Shown here: positions 26,245 through 35,087 of the stretch, one piece after another | How the letters are laid out: the number at the start of each line of letters is the position of its first letter | Numbering within the stretch: the first letter of the stretch is position 1 | Source: Gordonia polyisoprenivorans | GTDB lineage: Bacteria; Actinomycetota; Actinomycetes; Mycobacteriales; Mycobacteriaceae | Direction: 5' to 3' | Assembly (NCBI RefSeq): GCF_017654315.1 | Contig: NZ_CP072203.1 | Span: 5,146,001 to 5,210,000, forward strand | DNA length: 64,000 nt | Made by a program: the position numbers and the translations under genes | The notes under the pieces: generated by a model | The model's database searches: none | What the model was told of the DNA's origin: nothing | What the model saw: only the letters and a program-made list of their open reading frames with translations

Positions 26245-27667
26245 CGGCGGTCACTGTGATCGTCGAATCGATCAACTCACCGCGGATCGCCTTGTGCGGC
26301 ACCACCACCCAGCACGCACATCCCCAGATGCACTCGCCGCCCATACCGTCGAAACGAATACTGGGCTCACACAACATGACGCCGAGGTCGAGCAGCCACG
26401 AGTGCATCATCAGCTTGTCGTCCCAATCCTCGACGCCGTCGTAGATCTCGCGGGACGGAACGAACAGGCTCAGTGCCAGCTTCGACTGCGCGGCCACCAC
26501 CACGCTGACGATGCCTGCCGTCGAGTCCGCATCGGCGACCACTGAGGCACCCGCGGACAGGTCGACGGCCGCCGACACCGTGCGAGCGACCGACTCGGCT
26601 GCGTCCTGGGACCCGCCGAGCGCACGAATCTCCGCCCAGGGAGCGACGGCCGTGTCGACCAGACCCAGTTCCGGGCCCGACTGCGCACCGGCGGGAACCG
26701 TCGAGAGGATGTTGATCCACGTCTCGCTCTGCTGGCCGCGGATCGCCGGATGCCACTGATCGCCGGGTACGGCAAGCCAGTTGAGGCCCTTCATCGTCTC
26801 GTACAGCGGCACACAACCGTCAGCGGTGAGAAACGCCGTCGCGCCGGGTACCGGGTCCTCGGTGCCGCTGTCGGGTACCGCGAAGAACCCGCCGGTGAAG
26901 GGGTTCTTGTACAGATCGCCCCACACTGCCATCACACCGTTGTTCTTCTCGGTGTCGATCATGCAGTCGAGTTCGTTGATGACCGGGAAGAACTGGGCGC
27001 TCGGCTCGACCGGCAGTACCCCGAGCCCGATCACCCACGGTCGCCGCCCGAGCTTGATCGACGACAGGTGGCGGGCGATCTCCACCACGATGCCCGAGCC
27101 GACGGTCTCGGCCATCGAAAAGGCGACGACCACCAGCGGTGTCTTGTCACTGGCGAGAATGCCTGCGGCGAATTCCTCCAGCGCCGAGGTGATCTCACCA
27201 TCCTGGTAGTACTCCGACCCGTAGATCGCCTTGGCCACCGCGCGAGGGATGAATCCGCCGGGTTCCGGCATCTCGATGTCGCCGGGCAGCCAGGGCTCGT
27301 AGTTCGGATTCCAGTAGTACCGCGGGTACTCCATCTTCAGGAACTCGCGGTATCGATTGAGCGCGGTCGACAAGGCGTCCTTGGACGGAATCGCCATGTC
27401 CACCGCCGAGACGCCGGGCAGGTCGGCGAGACCGTCGAACGATTGCGAGGCGATGTCCACCGCAAGCGCGGTGAACCCTTCCGGGGCGGACGCGGCAGCC
27501 GCTTTGATGACCGCGGCACCGGTCGCGCCGAGCCCCAGGATGTGCAGGGAGAACGGGCCCTCGTGGTCGCCTGCGGCATGCACCCGTTCGTTCAGCAGTG
27601 CCTCGACGCGGCCTAGTGCGCCCGAGTCATGCGAGTGGTCGTGATCGTGATCGTGGTCGGTGGACAT
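26237..27667 (-). CDS. Tubulin-like paralog with degraded G-loop, His-rich N terminus
   Basis: Protein of 476 residues, clearly homologous to the product at 24261-25877: WLP..E.P....IPRA.AKAIYG, the NE(I/L)DCM..D block and VWGDLY(R/K)NPFTGGF are shared. Where the partner has AGGTGSGM, this one has AETVGSGI (187-194), so two loop glycines and the threonine position are altered. The N terminus is MSTDHDHDHDHSHD, a likely metal-binding tail, and the C terminus has GGECIWGCACW (Cys446, 450, 452). The start is ATG 27667; an upstream start at 27745 is less likely. First gene of the run, 149 bases after amiE. Confidence 0.72.
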   Translation of the reverse strand: MSTDHDHDHDHSHDSGALGRVEALLNERVHAAGDHEGPFSLHILGLGATGAAVIKAAAASAPEGFTALAVDIASQSFDGLADLPGVSAVDMAIPSKDALSTALNRYREFLKMEYPRYYWNPNYEPWLPGDIEMPEPGGFIPRAVAKAIYGSEYYQDGEITSALEEFAAGILASDKTPLVVVAFSMAETVGSGIVVEIARHLSSIKLGRRPWVIGLGVLPVEPSAQFFPVINELDCMIDTEKNNGVMAVWGDLYKNPFTGGFFAVPDSGTEDPVPGATAFLTADGCVPLYETMKGLNWLAVPGDQWHPAIRGQQSETWINILSTVPAGAQSGPELGLVDTAVAPWAEIRALGGSQDAAESVARTVSAAVDLSAGASVVADADSTAGIVSVVVAAQSKLALSLFVPSREIYDGVEDWDDKLMMHSWLLDLGVMLCEPSIRFDGMGGECIWGCACWVVVPHKAIRGELIDSTITVTADA

Positions 27668-27720
27668 CGCGGTGAGGTTCCCTTCGCGGAGATGCGGCCG
27701 GCGGCCGCAGAGTTGCGGTG

Positions 27721-27793
27721 CGTGGACAAGTCCACGGTAGAGCAATTACTTCCGTTGTGAAGCAATTGGAGTGTTAATCCTTCGTAACGGAAG
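27721..27793. promoter_or_regulatory. Operator-like inverted repeats between amiE and the tubulin-like run
   Basis: A perfect 16-bp palindrome (CGTGGAC-AA-GTCCACG) spans 27721-27736, 54 bases upstream of the tubulin-like start at 27667. Nearer amiE, CTTCCGTT at 27749-27756 pairs with AACGGAAG at 27786-27793. Within the latter, CCTTC-GTAACG-GAAGG forms a small hairpin that could terminate amiE transcription. The AT-rich sequence between them could hold the promoter. Roles are inferred. Confidence 0.45.
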
Positions 27794-27816
27794 GATCAAT
27801 TCGATCCCCAGCGCCC

Positions 27817-28854
27817 TCAGGCGTCCATGGTCTTCTCGGTCGGCAGGTCGTAGACCGGACAATCGGCCACACCGATCGTCTCCCGGGTGATCGCCTCGAC
27901 CGCCTTCTGGGTGGCCTCGGCGTCGGTGACCCAATTGCGATAGAAATCGAACGGGCACTCCGCGATTCCCTTGTCACCATCCCCACCGGCATACACCCCG
28001 GTATAACCCCTGTGCAGCAGCTTGAACAAATGATTCTGCGACTGATCATTGGCCCGCGCATCCCGAATCGTCGACAACGACAACTGCGCGTACTGCACCC
28101 CGTAATCCTCCTCACCACACTCACCCAGGGTGCGCCCATCGAAACCGATGATCGCGCTGTGCCCGAAATACGAGTACACACCATCGAATCCGGTCGCATT
28201 CGCCACCGCCACATAACAATTGTTCGCCCACGCCATCGCCTTGGCCATCAACACCTGCTGATCCTTGGCCGGATACATGTAGCCCTGCGGCCGCACGATC
28301 AACTCGGCCCCCTTCATCGCGCAATCACGCCAGATCTCCGGATAATTACCGTCATCGCAGATGATCAACGACACCTTGAGACCCTTCGGCCCGTCGGTCA
28401 CATACGTCTGCTCCCCCGGATACCAGCCCTCGATCGGAGTCCAGGGCAAGATCTTGCGATACTTCTGCACGATCTCCCCCGCATCATTGATCAACACCAG
28501 CGTGTTGTACGGCGGCTTGTTCGGATGATCCTCATGCCGCTCCCCGGTCAACGAGAACACCCCCCACGTCCGGGCCTGACGACACGCCGCGGCAAAGATG
28601 TCGGTCTCCTCCCCGGGAATCACCGCCGCCGTGTCGAACATCTCCGCGTTGTCATACATGATGCCCATCGTCGAATACTCCGGGAACACAACCAGATCCA
28701 TCCCCGGCAAACCCGCCTTCATCCCCACCACCATCTCGGCGATCCGACGGGCGTTGTCCAACACCTCAGCCCTCGAGTGCAGCCTGGGCATCTTGTAATT
28801 CACCACCGCCACCCCCACGGTGTCCGGACTCGATGAGATATCGCCATGTCGCAT
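27817..28854 (-). CDS. amiE: Aliphatic amidase
   Basis: Nitrilase-superfamily amidase (EC 3.5.1.4) that hydrolyses short aliphatic amides to carboxylate and ammonia in the cytoplasm. It has 345 residues, as expected. The sequence is strikingly like Pseudomonas AmiE from the first residues (MRHGDISSS) on: catalytic Glu in VVFPEYS (about 59), Lys in QKYRKILPW (about 134) and Cys in [11 protein letters not shown] (about 166). ATG 28854 follows GGAGG. Divergent from an AmiB-like gene, and followed on the same strand by the tubulin-like gene run. The strong similarity to a proteobacterial enzyme is from memory of that protein. Confidence 0.95.
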   Translation of the reverse strand: MRHGDISSSPDTVGVAVVNYKMPRLHSRAEVLDNARRIAEMVVGMKAGLPGMDLVVFPEYSTMGIMYDNAEMFDTAAVIPGEETDIFAAACRQARTWGVFSLTGERHEDHPNKPPYNTLVLINDAGEIVQKYRKILPWTPIEGWYPGEQTYVTDGPKGLKVSLIICDDGNYPEIWRDCAMKGAELIVRPQGYMYPAKDQQVLMAKAMAWANNCYVAVANATGFDGVYSYFGHSAIIGFDGRTLGECGEEDYGVQYAQLSLSTIRDARANDQSQNHLFKLLHRGYTGVYAGGDGDKGIAECPFDFYRNWVTDAEATQKAVEAITRETIGVADCPVYDLPTEKTMDA

Positions 28855-29080
28855 GAAACGCCTCCAGCTTTCGGTTCGATGAGCGTCTCCGAGATGACAG
28901 CCCGGCGTCCGGGATTTACTGTCAACTCGAAGTATGTTGCACGACCAGGAGACCGCGGTCGCGTTGCATCGACGTTTCAGCCCGATGTGAAGAGTGTTTA
29001 TTGTGGCCGGCGTTCGACGACGCGTATCGCCCAGGGCCCCTCTCGACGACGGGCCCACCACGGAGAGAACGGAGAGAACG
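28855..29080. promoter_or_regulatory. Divergent promoter region amiE / AmiB-like ATPase
   Basis: Stretch of 226 bases between divergent starts that must contain both promoters. It includes GGAGG sites for both genes and a relatively AT-rich part (about 28910-29005). No clear operator was recognised. Induction by amides via the AmiC-like sensor would be expected to act here. Confidence 0.4.
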
Positions 29081-30151
29081 GTGAGCGAACGCACCCCGAC
29101 GACCTCGGTCGCGAGGTTTCGCATGGGATTGGCACAGTCCCCCGACCATTTGTCCGCCGCCCTGAAGTCGGCGATCATCGGGCAGGACGACGCCGTCGAT
29201 GCGGTGGTGCGTGCCCTGACCATCTCGGCAGCGGGAATCCGCGATCCGCATCGACCGATCGCGTCGCTGCTCCTGGTCGGGCCGACCGGCGTCGGCAAGA
29301 CCGAACTCGCCCGCCGACTTGCCGACGAGGTCGCCGGTAGCGCCGACAAACTGTGTCGGATCGACATGAACTCCCTGGCCCAGGAGCACTACGCCGCATC
29401 CCTGTCCGGCGCACCCCCGGGGTATTCCGGCTCCAAAGAAGGGCTGACATTATTCGATCCGGATCTGATTCGCGGCAACCATTCTCGACCCGGCATCGTC
29501 CTGTTCGACGAGATCGAGAAGGCCCACACGACGGTGCTGCGCTCGTTGCTCCAGATCCTCGACTCCGGCCTCCTCCGGCTGACCGCAGGCACCGACGTGA
29601 TCGACTTCCGCAACGCCGTGGTGCTGCTCACCTCGAACCTCGGGTCGGCGCAGGTGGCCGCCCGGCGGCGCGAACAACGCAGCATCACAAGACTTCTGCA
29701 GCCGTGGCGGCGCGAGGCCGACGACGGACAGACCATCGCCGAGGCCGTCGAGTCGTTCTTCGATCCCGAACTCTATAACCGCTTCGACGAGGTCGTCGTA
29801 TTCGGAGCGCTGAGTCGGACCGACGCCGGCGCCATTGCCGCCCTGGAGATCGCGCGCCTTCAGACGCGGTTGGCCGCGCGCGGCATCGCCTGGGAACCCG
29901 GCCACGACGTCCACGCACTGCTCGTCGAGCGCGGATTCGATCCGACCTACGGTGCGCGCCACCTCAAACGCACCGTCCGGGTGCTTCTGCACGCACCGGT
30001 GGCGCGGGCCGTCGTCACCTATCCGGAGACGCAGGCACTGCGCCTGACCACGCGCGTCGTGTCCGGCGAGGTGATCGTGACGGTCGTGCCGGACCTGCCC
30101 GCTGCCGAATCGCCGATCTCGACGAACCCGAGTGGTGAGTCCCTCCCCTGA
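29081..30151 (+). CDS. amiB: AmiB-like AAA+ ATPase (ClpB/ClpA-type)
   Basis: AAA+ protein of 356 residues related to the second ATPase domain of Clp chaperones and to Pseudomonas AmiB. Walker A GPTGVGKT at 67-74, Walker B VLFDEIEK at 140-147, sensor-1 LLTSN at 182-186, and a ClpB D2-like small domain ending in [14 protein letters not shown] (sensor 2 Arg). It starts at GTG 29081 after GGAGAG. Pseudomonas AmiB is thought to power or assist the amide transporter AmiS. No AmiS is present here; the permease encoded just downstream may be the partner. Confidence 0.8.
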   Translation: MSERTPTTSVARFRMGLAQSPDHLSAALKSAIIGQDDAVDAVVRALTISAAGIRDPHRPIASLLLVGPTGVGKTELARRLADEVAGSADKLCRIDMNSLAQEHYAASLSGAPPGYSGSKEGLTLFDPDLIRGNHSRPGIVLFDEIEKAHTTVLRSLLQILDSGLLRLTAGTDVIDFRNAVVLLTSNLGSAQVAARRREQRSITRLLQPWRREADDGQTIAEAVESFFDPELYNRFDEVVVFGALSRTDAGAIAALEIARLQTRLAARGIAWEPGHDVHALLVERGFDPTYGARHLKRTVRVLLHAPVARAVVTYPETQALRLTTRVVSGEVIVTVVPDLPAAESPISTNPSGESLP

Positions 30152-30288
30152 ACGAGACCTCCCGTAAACGGCAAAGGGGATCTATCGGAAATCGGGCAGC
30201 GGCGCCGGACTCCCGGGCTTATCGTCTGCACTGATCACCAGTGCAGCAACGGCGCTACACCTCTCGGTCGAGACGATGGAGGCGCGCC

Positions 30289-31857
30289 ATGCCCGAAGGG
30301 CACGAAATTCTCAACGAGGACGAGGCCCACCTCGCCCGGCTCGGCTACACCCAGGAACTGCACCGTTCGTGGTCGGGCTTCTCCAATTTCGCGATCTCGT
30401 TCTCCATCATCTCGATCCTGTCCGGATGTTTCACCTCGTTCGGGTTGGGCTGGAACAACGGTGGCCCCGCGGCGATCGCGTGGGGCTGGCCCATCGTGTC
30501 GGTGTTCATCCTGCTCATCGGCTTCTGTATGGCCGAACTCGTCTCGGCGTATCCGACGTCCGGCGGAATCTACTGGTGGGCATCCAAACTCGGGGGCGCC
30601 AAGGCCGGCTTCTACACCGGCTGGCTCAACCTGATCGGCCTGGTCGCCATCCTCGCCTCGGTGGCCTACGGCGCGGCCACCTTCGTCGACCTCACCATCG
30701 GCACGTTCAGCGAATCATGGTTGGGCGGTTACAGTCTCACCCGGGTGTTCATCATCTTCGTCATCATTCTCATCGCCGCGGCACTGATCAACATCTTCTC
30801 CGGACATCTGCTGTCGATGATCAACAACGTGTCGGTGTGGTGGCACGTCTTCGGAGCCGCGGCAGTCATTCTCATCCTCTTTCTGGTGCCGGATCAGCAC
30901 GCCTCGTTCTCCGACGTGTTCGCCCGTACGGTCAACAATTCCGGGATCTTCGGCGGTGCCACGTCACACGCCGGATTCATCCTGTACGTCCTACCGATCT
31001 CGGCGATCCTGACGCAGTACACGATCACTGGCTACGACGCGTCGGCCCACATCTCCGAGGAGACCAAGGGAGCCGCCGGCGCCGCGGCCAAGGGCATCTG
31101 GCGCTCGATCGCCTATTCGGCGATCGGCGGCTGGATTCTGTTGCTCAGCTTCCTCTTCGCGGTGCAGGACGCCGATGGGGTGTCCAAGAGCGGCGGCGCG
31201 GTGGCGACGATCTTCACCCAGGCACTCACCTCCCGGTGGGCGGGTGTGGTGTTGCTGATCTCCACCGCAGGCCAGTTGTTCTGTACGGCCGCCTGCCAGA
31301 CGAGTGCGTCGCGGATGATGTTCGCCTTCAGCCGCGACGGCGCCGTTCCCGGCCACCAGATCTGGAAGCAGGTGAACACCAAGGGGATTCCCGCCTACGC
31401 CGTCATCGTCACGGCCGCGGTGGCCGCGATCATCACACTTCCGGCCCTCGTCGCCGTCGACATCAACGGCGCACCGGTCCCGGTCGCGTTCTTCGCGGTG
31501 GTCTCGATCGGCGTCGTCGGGCTGTATCTGTGTTTCGCGGTGCCCATCTACTTCCGGTGGCGCGCAGGCGATTCCTTCGAATCCGGGTCGTGGACACTGG
31601 GTTCGAAGTACAAGTGGATCGCCCCGCTGGCACTCGCCGAGATCGCGTTGACCTCGATCATCGCCATGTTCCCGACGTCGTTGGGCGGCATGCCGTGGGA
31701 CCCGGGATTCGCATGGAAGTACGTCAACTACACGCCGCTGCTGGTCGGCGGCGCCCTCGTCGCGCTGTACGTGTACTGGCACCTGTCGGTCAAGAAATGG
31801 TTCACCGGCCCGGTGACACAGGTCACCGCCGATCCGGCCCTCCTGCAGGAAACCTGA
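30289..31857 (+). CDS. APC-family amino acid/amide permease
   Basis: Transporter of 522 residues with about twelve hydrophobic segments, in the amino acid/choline (ACT) branch of the APC superfamily. Family features are GFSNFAISFSIISILSG at the first membrane segment and the GYDASAHISEETKGA loop characteristic of GABA/choline-type permeases. ATG 30289 has GGAGG upstream; a longer frame starts at 30241. It follows the AmiB-like gene by 137 bases on the same strand. Because of the amidase context, amides or their amino-acid-like relatives are candidate substrates. Confidence 0.85.
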   Translation: MPEGHEILNEDEAHLARLGYTQELHRSWSGFSNFAISFSIISILSGCFTSFGLGWNNGGPAAIAWGWPIVSVFILLIGFCMAELVSAYPTSGGIYWWASKLGGAKAGFYTGWLNLIGLVAILASVAYGAATFVDLTIGTFSESWLGGYSLTRVFIIFVIILIAAALINIFSGHLLSMINNVSVWWHVFGAAAVILILFLVPDQHASFSDVFARTVNNSGIFGGATSHAGFILYVLPISAILTQYTITGYDASAHISEETKGAAGAAAKGIWRSIAYSAIGGWILLLSFLFAVQDADGVSKSGGAVATIFTQALTSRWAGVVLLISTAGQLFCTAACQTSASRMMFAFSRDGAVPGHQIWKQVNTKGIPAYAVIVTAAVAAIITLPALVAVDINGAPVPVAFFAVVSIGVVGLYLCFAVPIYFRWRAGDSFESGSWTLGSKYKWIAPLALAEIALTSIIAMFPTSLGGMPWDPGFAWKYVNYTPLLVGGALVALYVYWHLSVKKWFTGPVTQVTADPALLQET

Positions 31858-31969
31858 CCGGGCCACCCGCCCCCGACAATCCGGACGCCCGGCCCGGGCG
31901 CCGACCGTCCATCGTCGCCGCACCAGTAACGTCGTGGCCGAGACAGGCATGTGACGACGGGAGCACGAC

Positions 31970-32395
31970 ATGGGGTCGATGACGATACGGCGTGCGGTGG
32001 CCGTGCTGGCGATCTGCTGCGGCGCCCTGCTACCCGCGGCATGCGCGCGCCCCGACGACCCGACGGGCGCCGACACCGCCTCGCGCAGCGTCGACAACAA
32101 CGTCAATCCACGCACGCTCACCAACACCGCCGACGAGGTGGCACGGCAGGGATTGCCCGTCACCAATCAGCACAATGTGACCGCACAGGTCTGCCCGAGC
32201 GCGGGGTGTACCTCGGCCCTGGCCACCGATCAGTTCACCCTGATGCAGTTCCAGACGACCGGGCGCGCCGAGATCTATCTCGGCGCCCACCTGCAGTCGT
32301 TCCAGGTCCTCAACGTCGTCGTCGACTTCCCGGCCGGCACCTCCGCCGACCAGCAGAAGCGCTACCAGAACGCCATCCAGACCGCGCTCGCCTGA
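31970..32395 (+). CDS. Small secreted lipoprotein, unknown function
   Basis: Protein of 141 residues with a signal peptide and lipobox LPAAC (Cys25 if Met1 at 31970 is used; an internal ATG at 31979 is equally possible). The mature part is mostly polar with a Cys pair (VCPSAGCTS) that may form a disulfide. The C-terminal half has alternating hydrophobic residues suggesting a small beta-rich domain. No known domain recognised. Single gene convergent with lactate dehydrogenase. Confidence 0.7.
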   Translation: MGSMTIRRAVAVLAICCGALLPAACARPDDPTGADTASRSVDNNVNPRTLTNTADEVARQGLPVTNQHNVTAQVCPSAGCTSALATDQFTLMQFQTTGRAEIYLGAHLQSFQVLNVVVDFPAGTSADQQKRYQNAIQTALA

Positions 32396-32426
32396 GCGCG
32401 GCAGATCCGGTGCCGATCGGCAACCG

Positions 32427-33380
32427 TCACAAACCGAACTGTTTCTGCATGTTCCGCAGGGTGTCCGCCGAGGCCATCAGGCCCGCACGTTCGGTGTCGT
32501 CGACGCTGACGTCGAGGCGTTGGGCACATCCGGTGCGATCCACCAGCGACGGCAGCGACAGGCACACGTCGTCGAGGCCCTCGAACCCGGTCGCCAGCGT
32601 CGAGACCGGCAGCACCCGGTGTTCGTTGTTGAGCACCGCCTCCACGATGCGGGTAGTGGCCAGGCCGATCGCGTAGTTGGTGGCGCCCTTGCCATCGATG
32701 ATCTTGTACGCGGCGTGCACCACCTCGTGCGCGATGCGCCGACGCACCTCCTCATCGATCGGCTCGTAGCCCGGTAGCGGCTTCCAGTCTCGAAGCGGGA
32801 CGCCACCGATGGCCGCCGAGCTCCACAGGGGAATCTCCGAATCGCCGTGCTCGCCGGCGATATAGGCGTGCACGTTCTGCACGGCCACCCCGGCGTGCTG
32901 GGCGATGAGGAACCGCAGGCGCGACGAGTCGAGCACCGTGCCCGACCCGAACAGCTGATTGTTGGGCAGCCCACTGATCTTCAGCGCCGCATTGGTGACG
33001 ATGTCGACCGGATTGGTCACCATGATGAACACCGCGTTCGGCGCGGCCTCCACGGCCTTGGGCAGGATCGCCCGCGTCAGACCGATGGTCGCCTCGGCGA
33101 GTTCGAGCCGCGACTGCCCGGGCTTCTGCTTCGCGCCCGCGGTGAACACCACGACGTCGGAGTCGGCGACGACGTCCATGGTGTCGCCGCCGATGATGTC
33201 GGTGCGCGGCACGAATTCGAGTCCGTGCGACATGTCGAGAACCTCGGCCTCGACCTTGGCCGTGTTGATGTCCATCAACGCGATGGTGCGTGCCACGCCG
33301 CGGATCAACGACGCGTAGGCGACCGCCGTACCCACCGCACCGGCCCCGATGACCGCCAGCTTGGTACCCCGAGTTTTCAT
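32427..33380 (-). CDS. ldh: L-lactate dehydrogenase
   Basis: NAD-dependent enzyme (EC 1.1.1.27) interconverting pyruvate and L-lactate, 317 residues from ATG 33380, which follows GGAGGTAGTG. Rossmann loop GAGAVGTAVA at 12-21; substrate-binding loop with QKPGQSRLEL; proton-acceptor His178 in AGEHGDSEIPLW. The Gln and the loop sequence favour lactate over malate dehydrogenase. Divergent from the methanol dehydrogenase gene with about 290 bases between. Cytoplasmic. Confidence 0.92.
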   Translation of the reverse strand: MKTRGTKLAVIGAGAVGTAVAYASLIRGVARTIALMDINTAKVEAEVLDMSHGLEFVPRTDIIGGDTMDVVADSDVVVFTAGAKQKPGQSRLELAEATIGLTRAILPKAVEAAPNAVFIMVTNPVDIVTNAALKISGLPNNQLFGSGTVLDSSRLRFLIAQHAGVAVQNVHAYIAGEHGDSEIPLWSSAAIGGVPLRDWKPLPGYEPIDEEVRRRIAHEVVHAAYKIIDGKGATNYAIGLATTRIVEAVLNNEHRVLPVSTLATGFEGLDDVCLSLPSLVDRTGCAQRLDVSVDDTERAGLMASADTLRNMQKQFGL

Positions 33381-33669
33381 CACTACCTCCGCGTCGATCG
33401 GTCCCGGCAACGTACGTGTCCAGTCCTATCCCATCGACCCCGACGCTGCCGTGTAACGCCCACACCCGTCATCGGGTCTTCACCTCGTCGGCAGTCGCAC
33501 GCACACGACGGTCACACCCGCGACGGGCTCGCCCTGTCCGACCGGACAGTTCCTCACTCACCTGCTGGACTGAACATCTGATTATGTGTTCAGGTGTTCT
33601 TGTGTGAAGTGTGATGCCGACGACATCCTCGAAGTGTCACCCCACAGCGACGCAAGGAGATCGACCGTC
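33381..33669. promoter_or_regulatory. Divergent promoter region ldh / methanol dehydrogenase with inverted repeats
   Basis: Stretch of 289 bases. It contains TGAACA-N10-TGTTCA (perfect 6-bp arms) at 33571-33592, about 80 bases before the dehydrogenase start, and CTGTCC-GACC-GGACAG at 33534-33549. Both look like dimeric-regulator sites, and their side of the region favours control of the dehydrogenase. Not assigned to a regulator. Confidence 0.45.
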
Positions 33670-34941
33670 ATGGCCATCGAGCTGAACCAGATCTGGGACT
33701 TCCCGATCAAGGATTTCCACCCCTTCCCCAACGCGAAACTCGGTGTCGGCGCCCACGACATGCTCGGGGTCGAGGCCAAGAACCTCGGCATGACCCGTGT
33801 CCTGCTGATGACCACCGGTCTGCGCGGATCGGGAATCATCGAAGAACTCGTCGGCAAAATCGAATACCAAGGTGTCGACGTCGTTCTCTACGACAAGGTC
33901 GAGTCCAACCCCAAGGACTACAACTGCATGGACGCCGCGGCGCTCTATCAGAGCGAGAAGTGCGACGGCATCATCTCCGTCGGCGGCGGCTCGAGTCACG
34001 ATGCCGCCAAGGGCGCCCGGATGGTCATCGCGCACGACGGCCGCAACATCAACGAGTTCGAGGGATTCTCGAAGGCCACCAACAAGGAGAATCCCAAGCA
34101 CATCGCGGTTTCCACCACCGCGGGCACCGGCTCGGAAACCTCGTGGGCCTATGTCATCACCGACACCTCCGACATGAACAAGCCGCACAAATGGGTGGCC
34201 TTCGACGACACCTGCCTGGTCGATCTGGCCATGGACGACCCGCTGCTCTACTACAGCTGCCCCGAGCACTTCACCGCGTTCTGCGGTTTCGACGTGTTGG
34301 CGCACGCCTCCGAACCGTACGTCTCGCGGCTGGACTTCGCGCCGTCGCTGGGCAACGCCAAGTACTCCATCGAGCTCATCCGCGATCACCTGCGCACCGC
34401 CGTCTACGAGCCCCGCAATCTCGAAGCGCGGACCGGCATGATGCACGCGCAATACATAGCGGCCCAGGCGTTCAACTCGGGCGGCCTCGGACTGATCCAC
34501 TCACTCTCGCATGCCGTTTCGGCGTTCTACGACAGCCACCACGGACTCAACAACGCGATCGCACTGCCGCGCGTCTGGGAGTACAACCTGCCGAGCCGCT
34601 ACGAGCGCTACGCCGACATCGCCGCGCTGCTCGGCGTCGACACCACGAACATGACCACGGTGCAGGCCGCCGACGCCGCCGTCGAAGAGGCCATCCGGCT
34701 CTCCAAAGACCTTGGCATTCCGGACAATTTCGGCCAACTCAGCGTCGGCAGCTACGAGAAGAACCGGATGAACACCGGCAAGTACGAGGGCCGCGGCGAT
34801 ACGATGGACACCTCCGACAAGCAGATCCGGGCGATCGCCGAGCACATGATGGACGACTGGTGCACGCCCGGCAATCCGCGCGAGTGCACCGTCGAGTCGC
34901 TGATCCCGATGGTCACCCACGCCATGACCGGAAGCTACTGA
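33670..34941 (+). CDS. mno: NDMA-dependent methanol dehydrogenase (group III Fe-ADH)
   Basis: Iron-containing-type alcohol dehydrogenase of 423 residues that oxidises methanol and other primary alcohols, with tightly bound NAD(H) and N,N-dimethyl-p-nitrosoaniline as artificial acceptor. Coenzyme loop GGGSSHDAAKGA; metal ligands in DLAMDDP and HSLSHAVSAFYDSHHG. Length and sequence match the Amycolatopsis/Rhodococcus enzymes I recall. ATG 33670 is preferred over an upstream in-frame start. In actinobacteria such enzymes depend on the redox cofactor mycofactocin; its biosynthesis genes are not in this window. Followed by MoxR and VWA genes. Confidence 0.93.
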   Translation: MAIELNQIWDFPIKDFHPFPNAKLGVGAHDMLGVEAKNLGMTRVLLMTTGLRGSGIIEELVGKIEYQGVDVVLYDKVESNPKDYNCMDAAALYQSEKCDGIISVGGGSSHDAAKGARMVIAHDGRNINEFEGFSKATNKENPKHIAVSTTAGTGSETSWAYVITDTSDMNKPHKWVAFDDTCLVDLAMDDPLLYYSCPEHFTAFCGFDVLAHASEPYVSRLDFAPSLGNAKYSIELIRDHLRTAVYEPRNLEARTGMMHAQYIAAQAFNSGGLGLIHSLSHAVSAFYDSHHGLNNAIALPRVWEYNLPSRYERYADIAALLGVDTTNMTTVQAADAAVEEAIRLSKDLGIPDNFGQLSVGSYEKNRMNTGKYEGRGDTMDTSDKQIRAIAEHMMDDWCTPGNPRECTVESLIPMVTHAMTGSY

Positions 34942-34992
34942 CCATCGGTCACCGGCCACACAGACCGGGAGCCTGAGCAACTCCCGCACCGT

Positions 34993-35041
34993 GGGTCGGT
35001 CCGGGCGAGGACGAGACCTGTCCCTTCGCCCGGACCGACCC
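34993..35041 (+). terminator. Hairpin after the methanol dehydrogenase gene
   Basis: Perfect 16-bp inverted repeat (GGGTCGGTCCGGGCGA and complement; arms 34993-35008 and 35026-35041) with a 17-base loop, about 50 bases after the stop. No T run follows, so it may only attenuate transcription into the MoxR gene. Confidence 0.65.
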
Positions 35042-35087
35042 GCACCTTGCCCGCATGAGCTGCTGAGCTGACCCACGAAGAGGAGTC

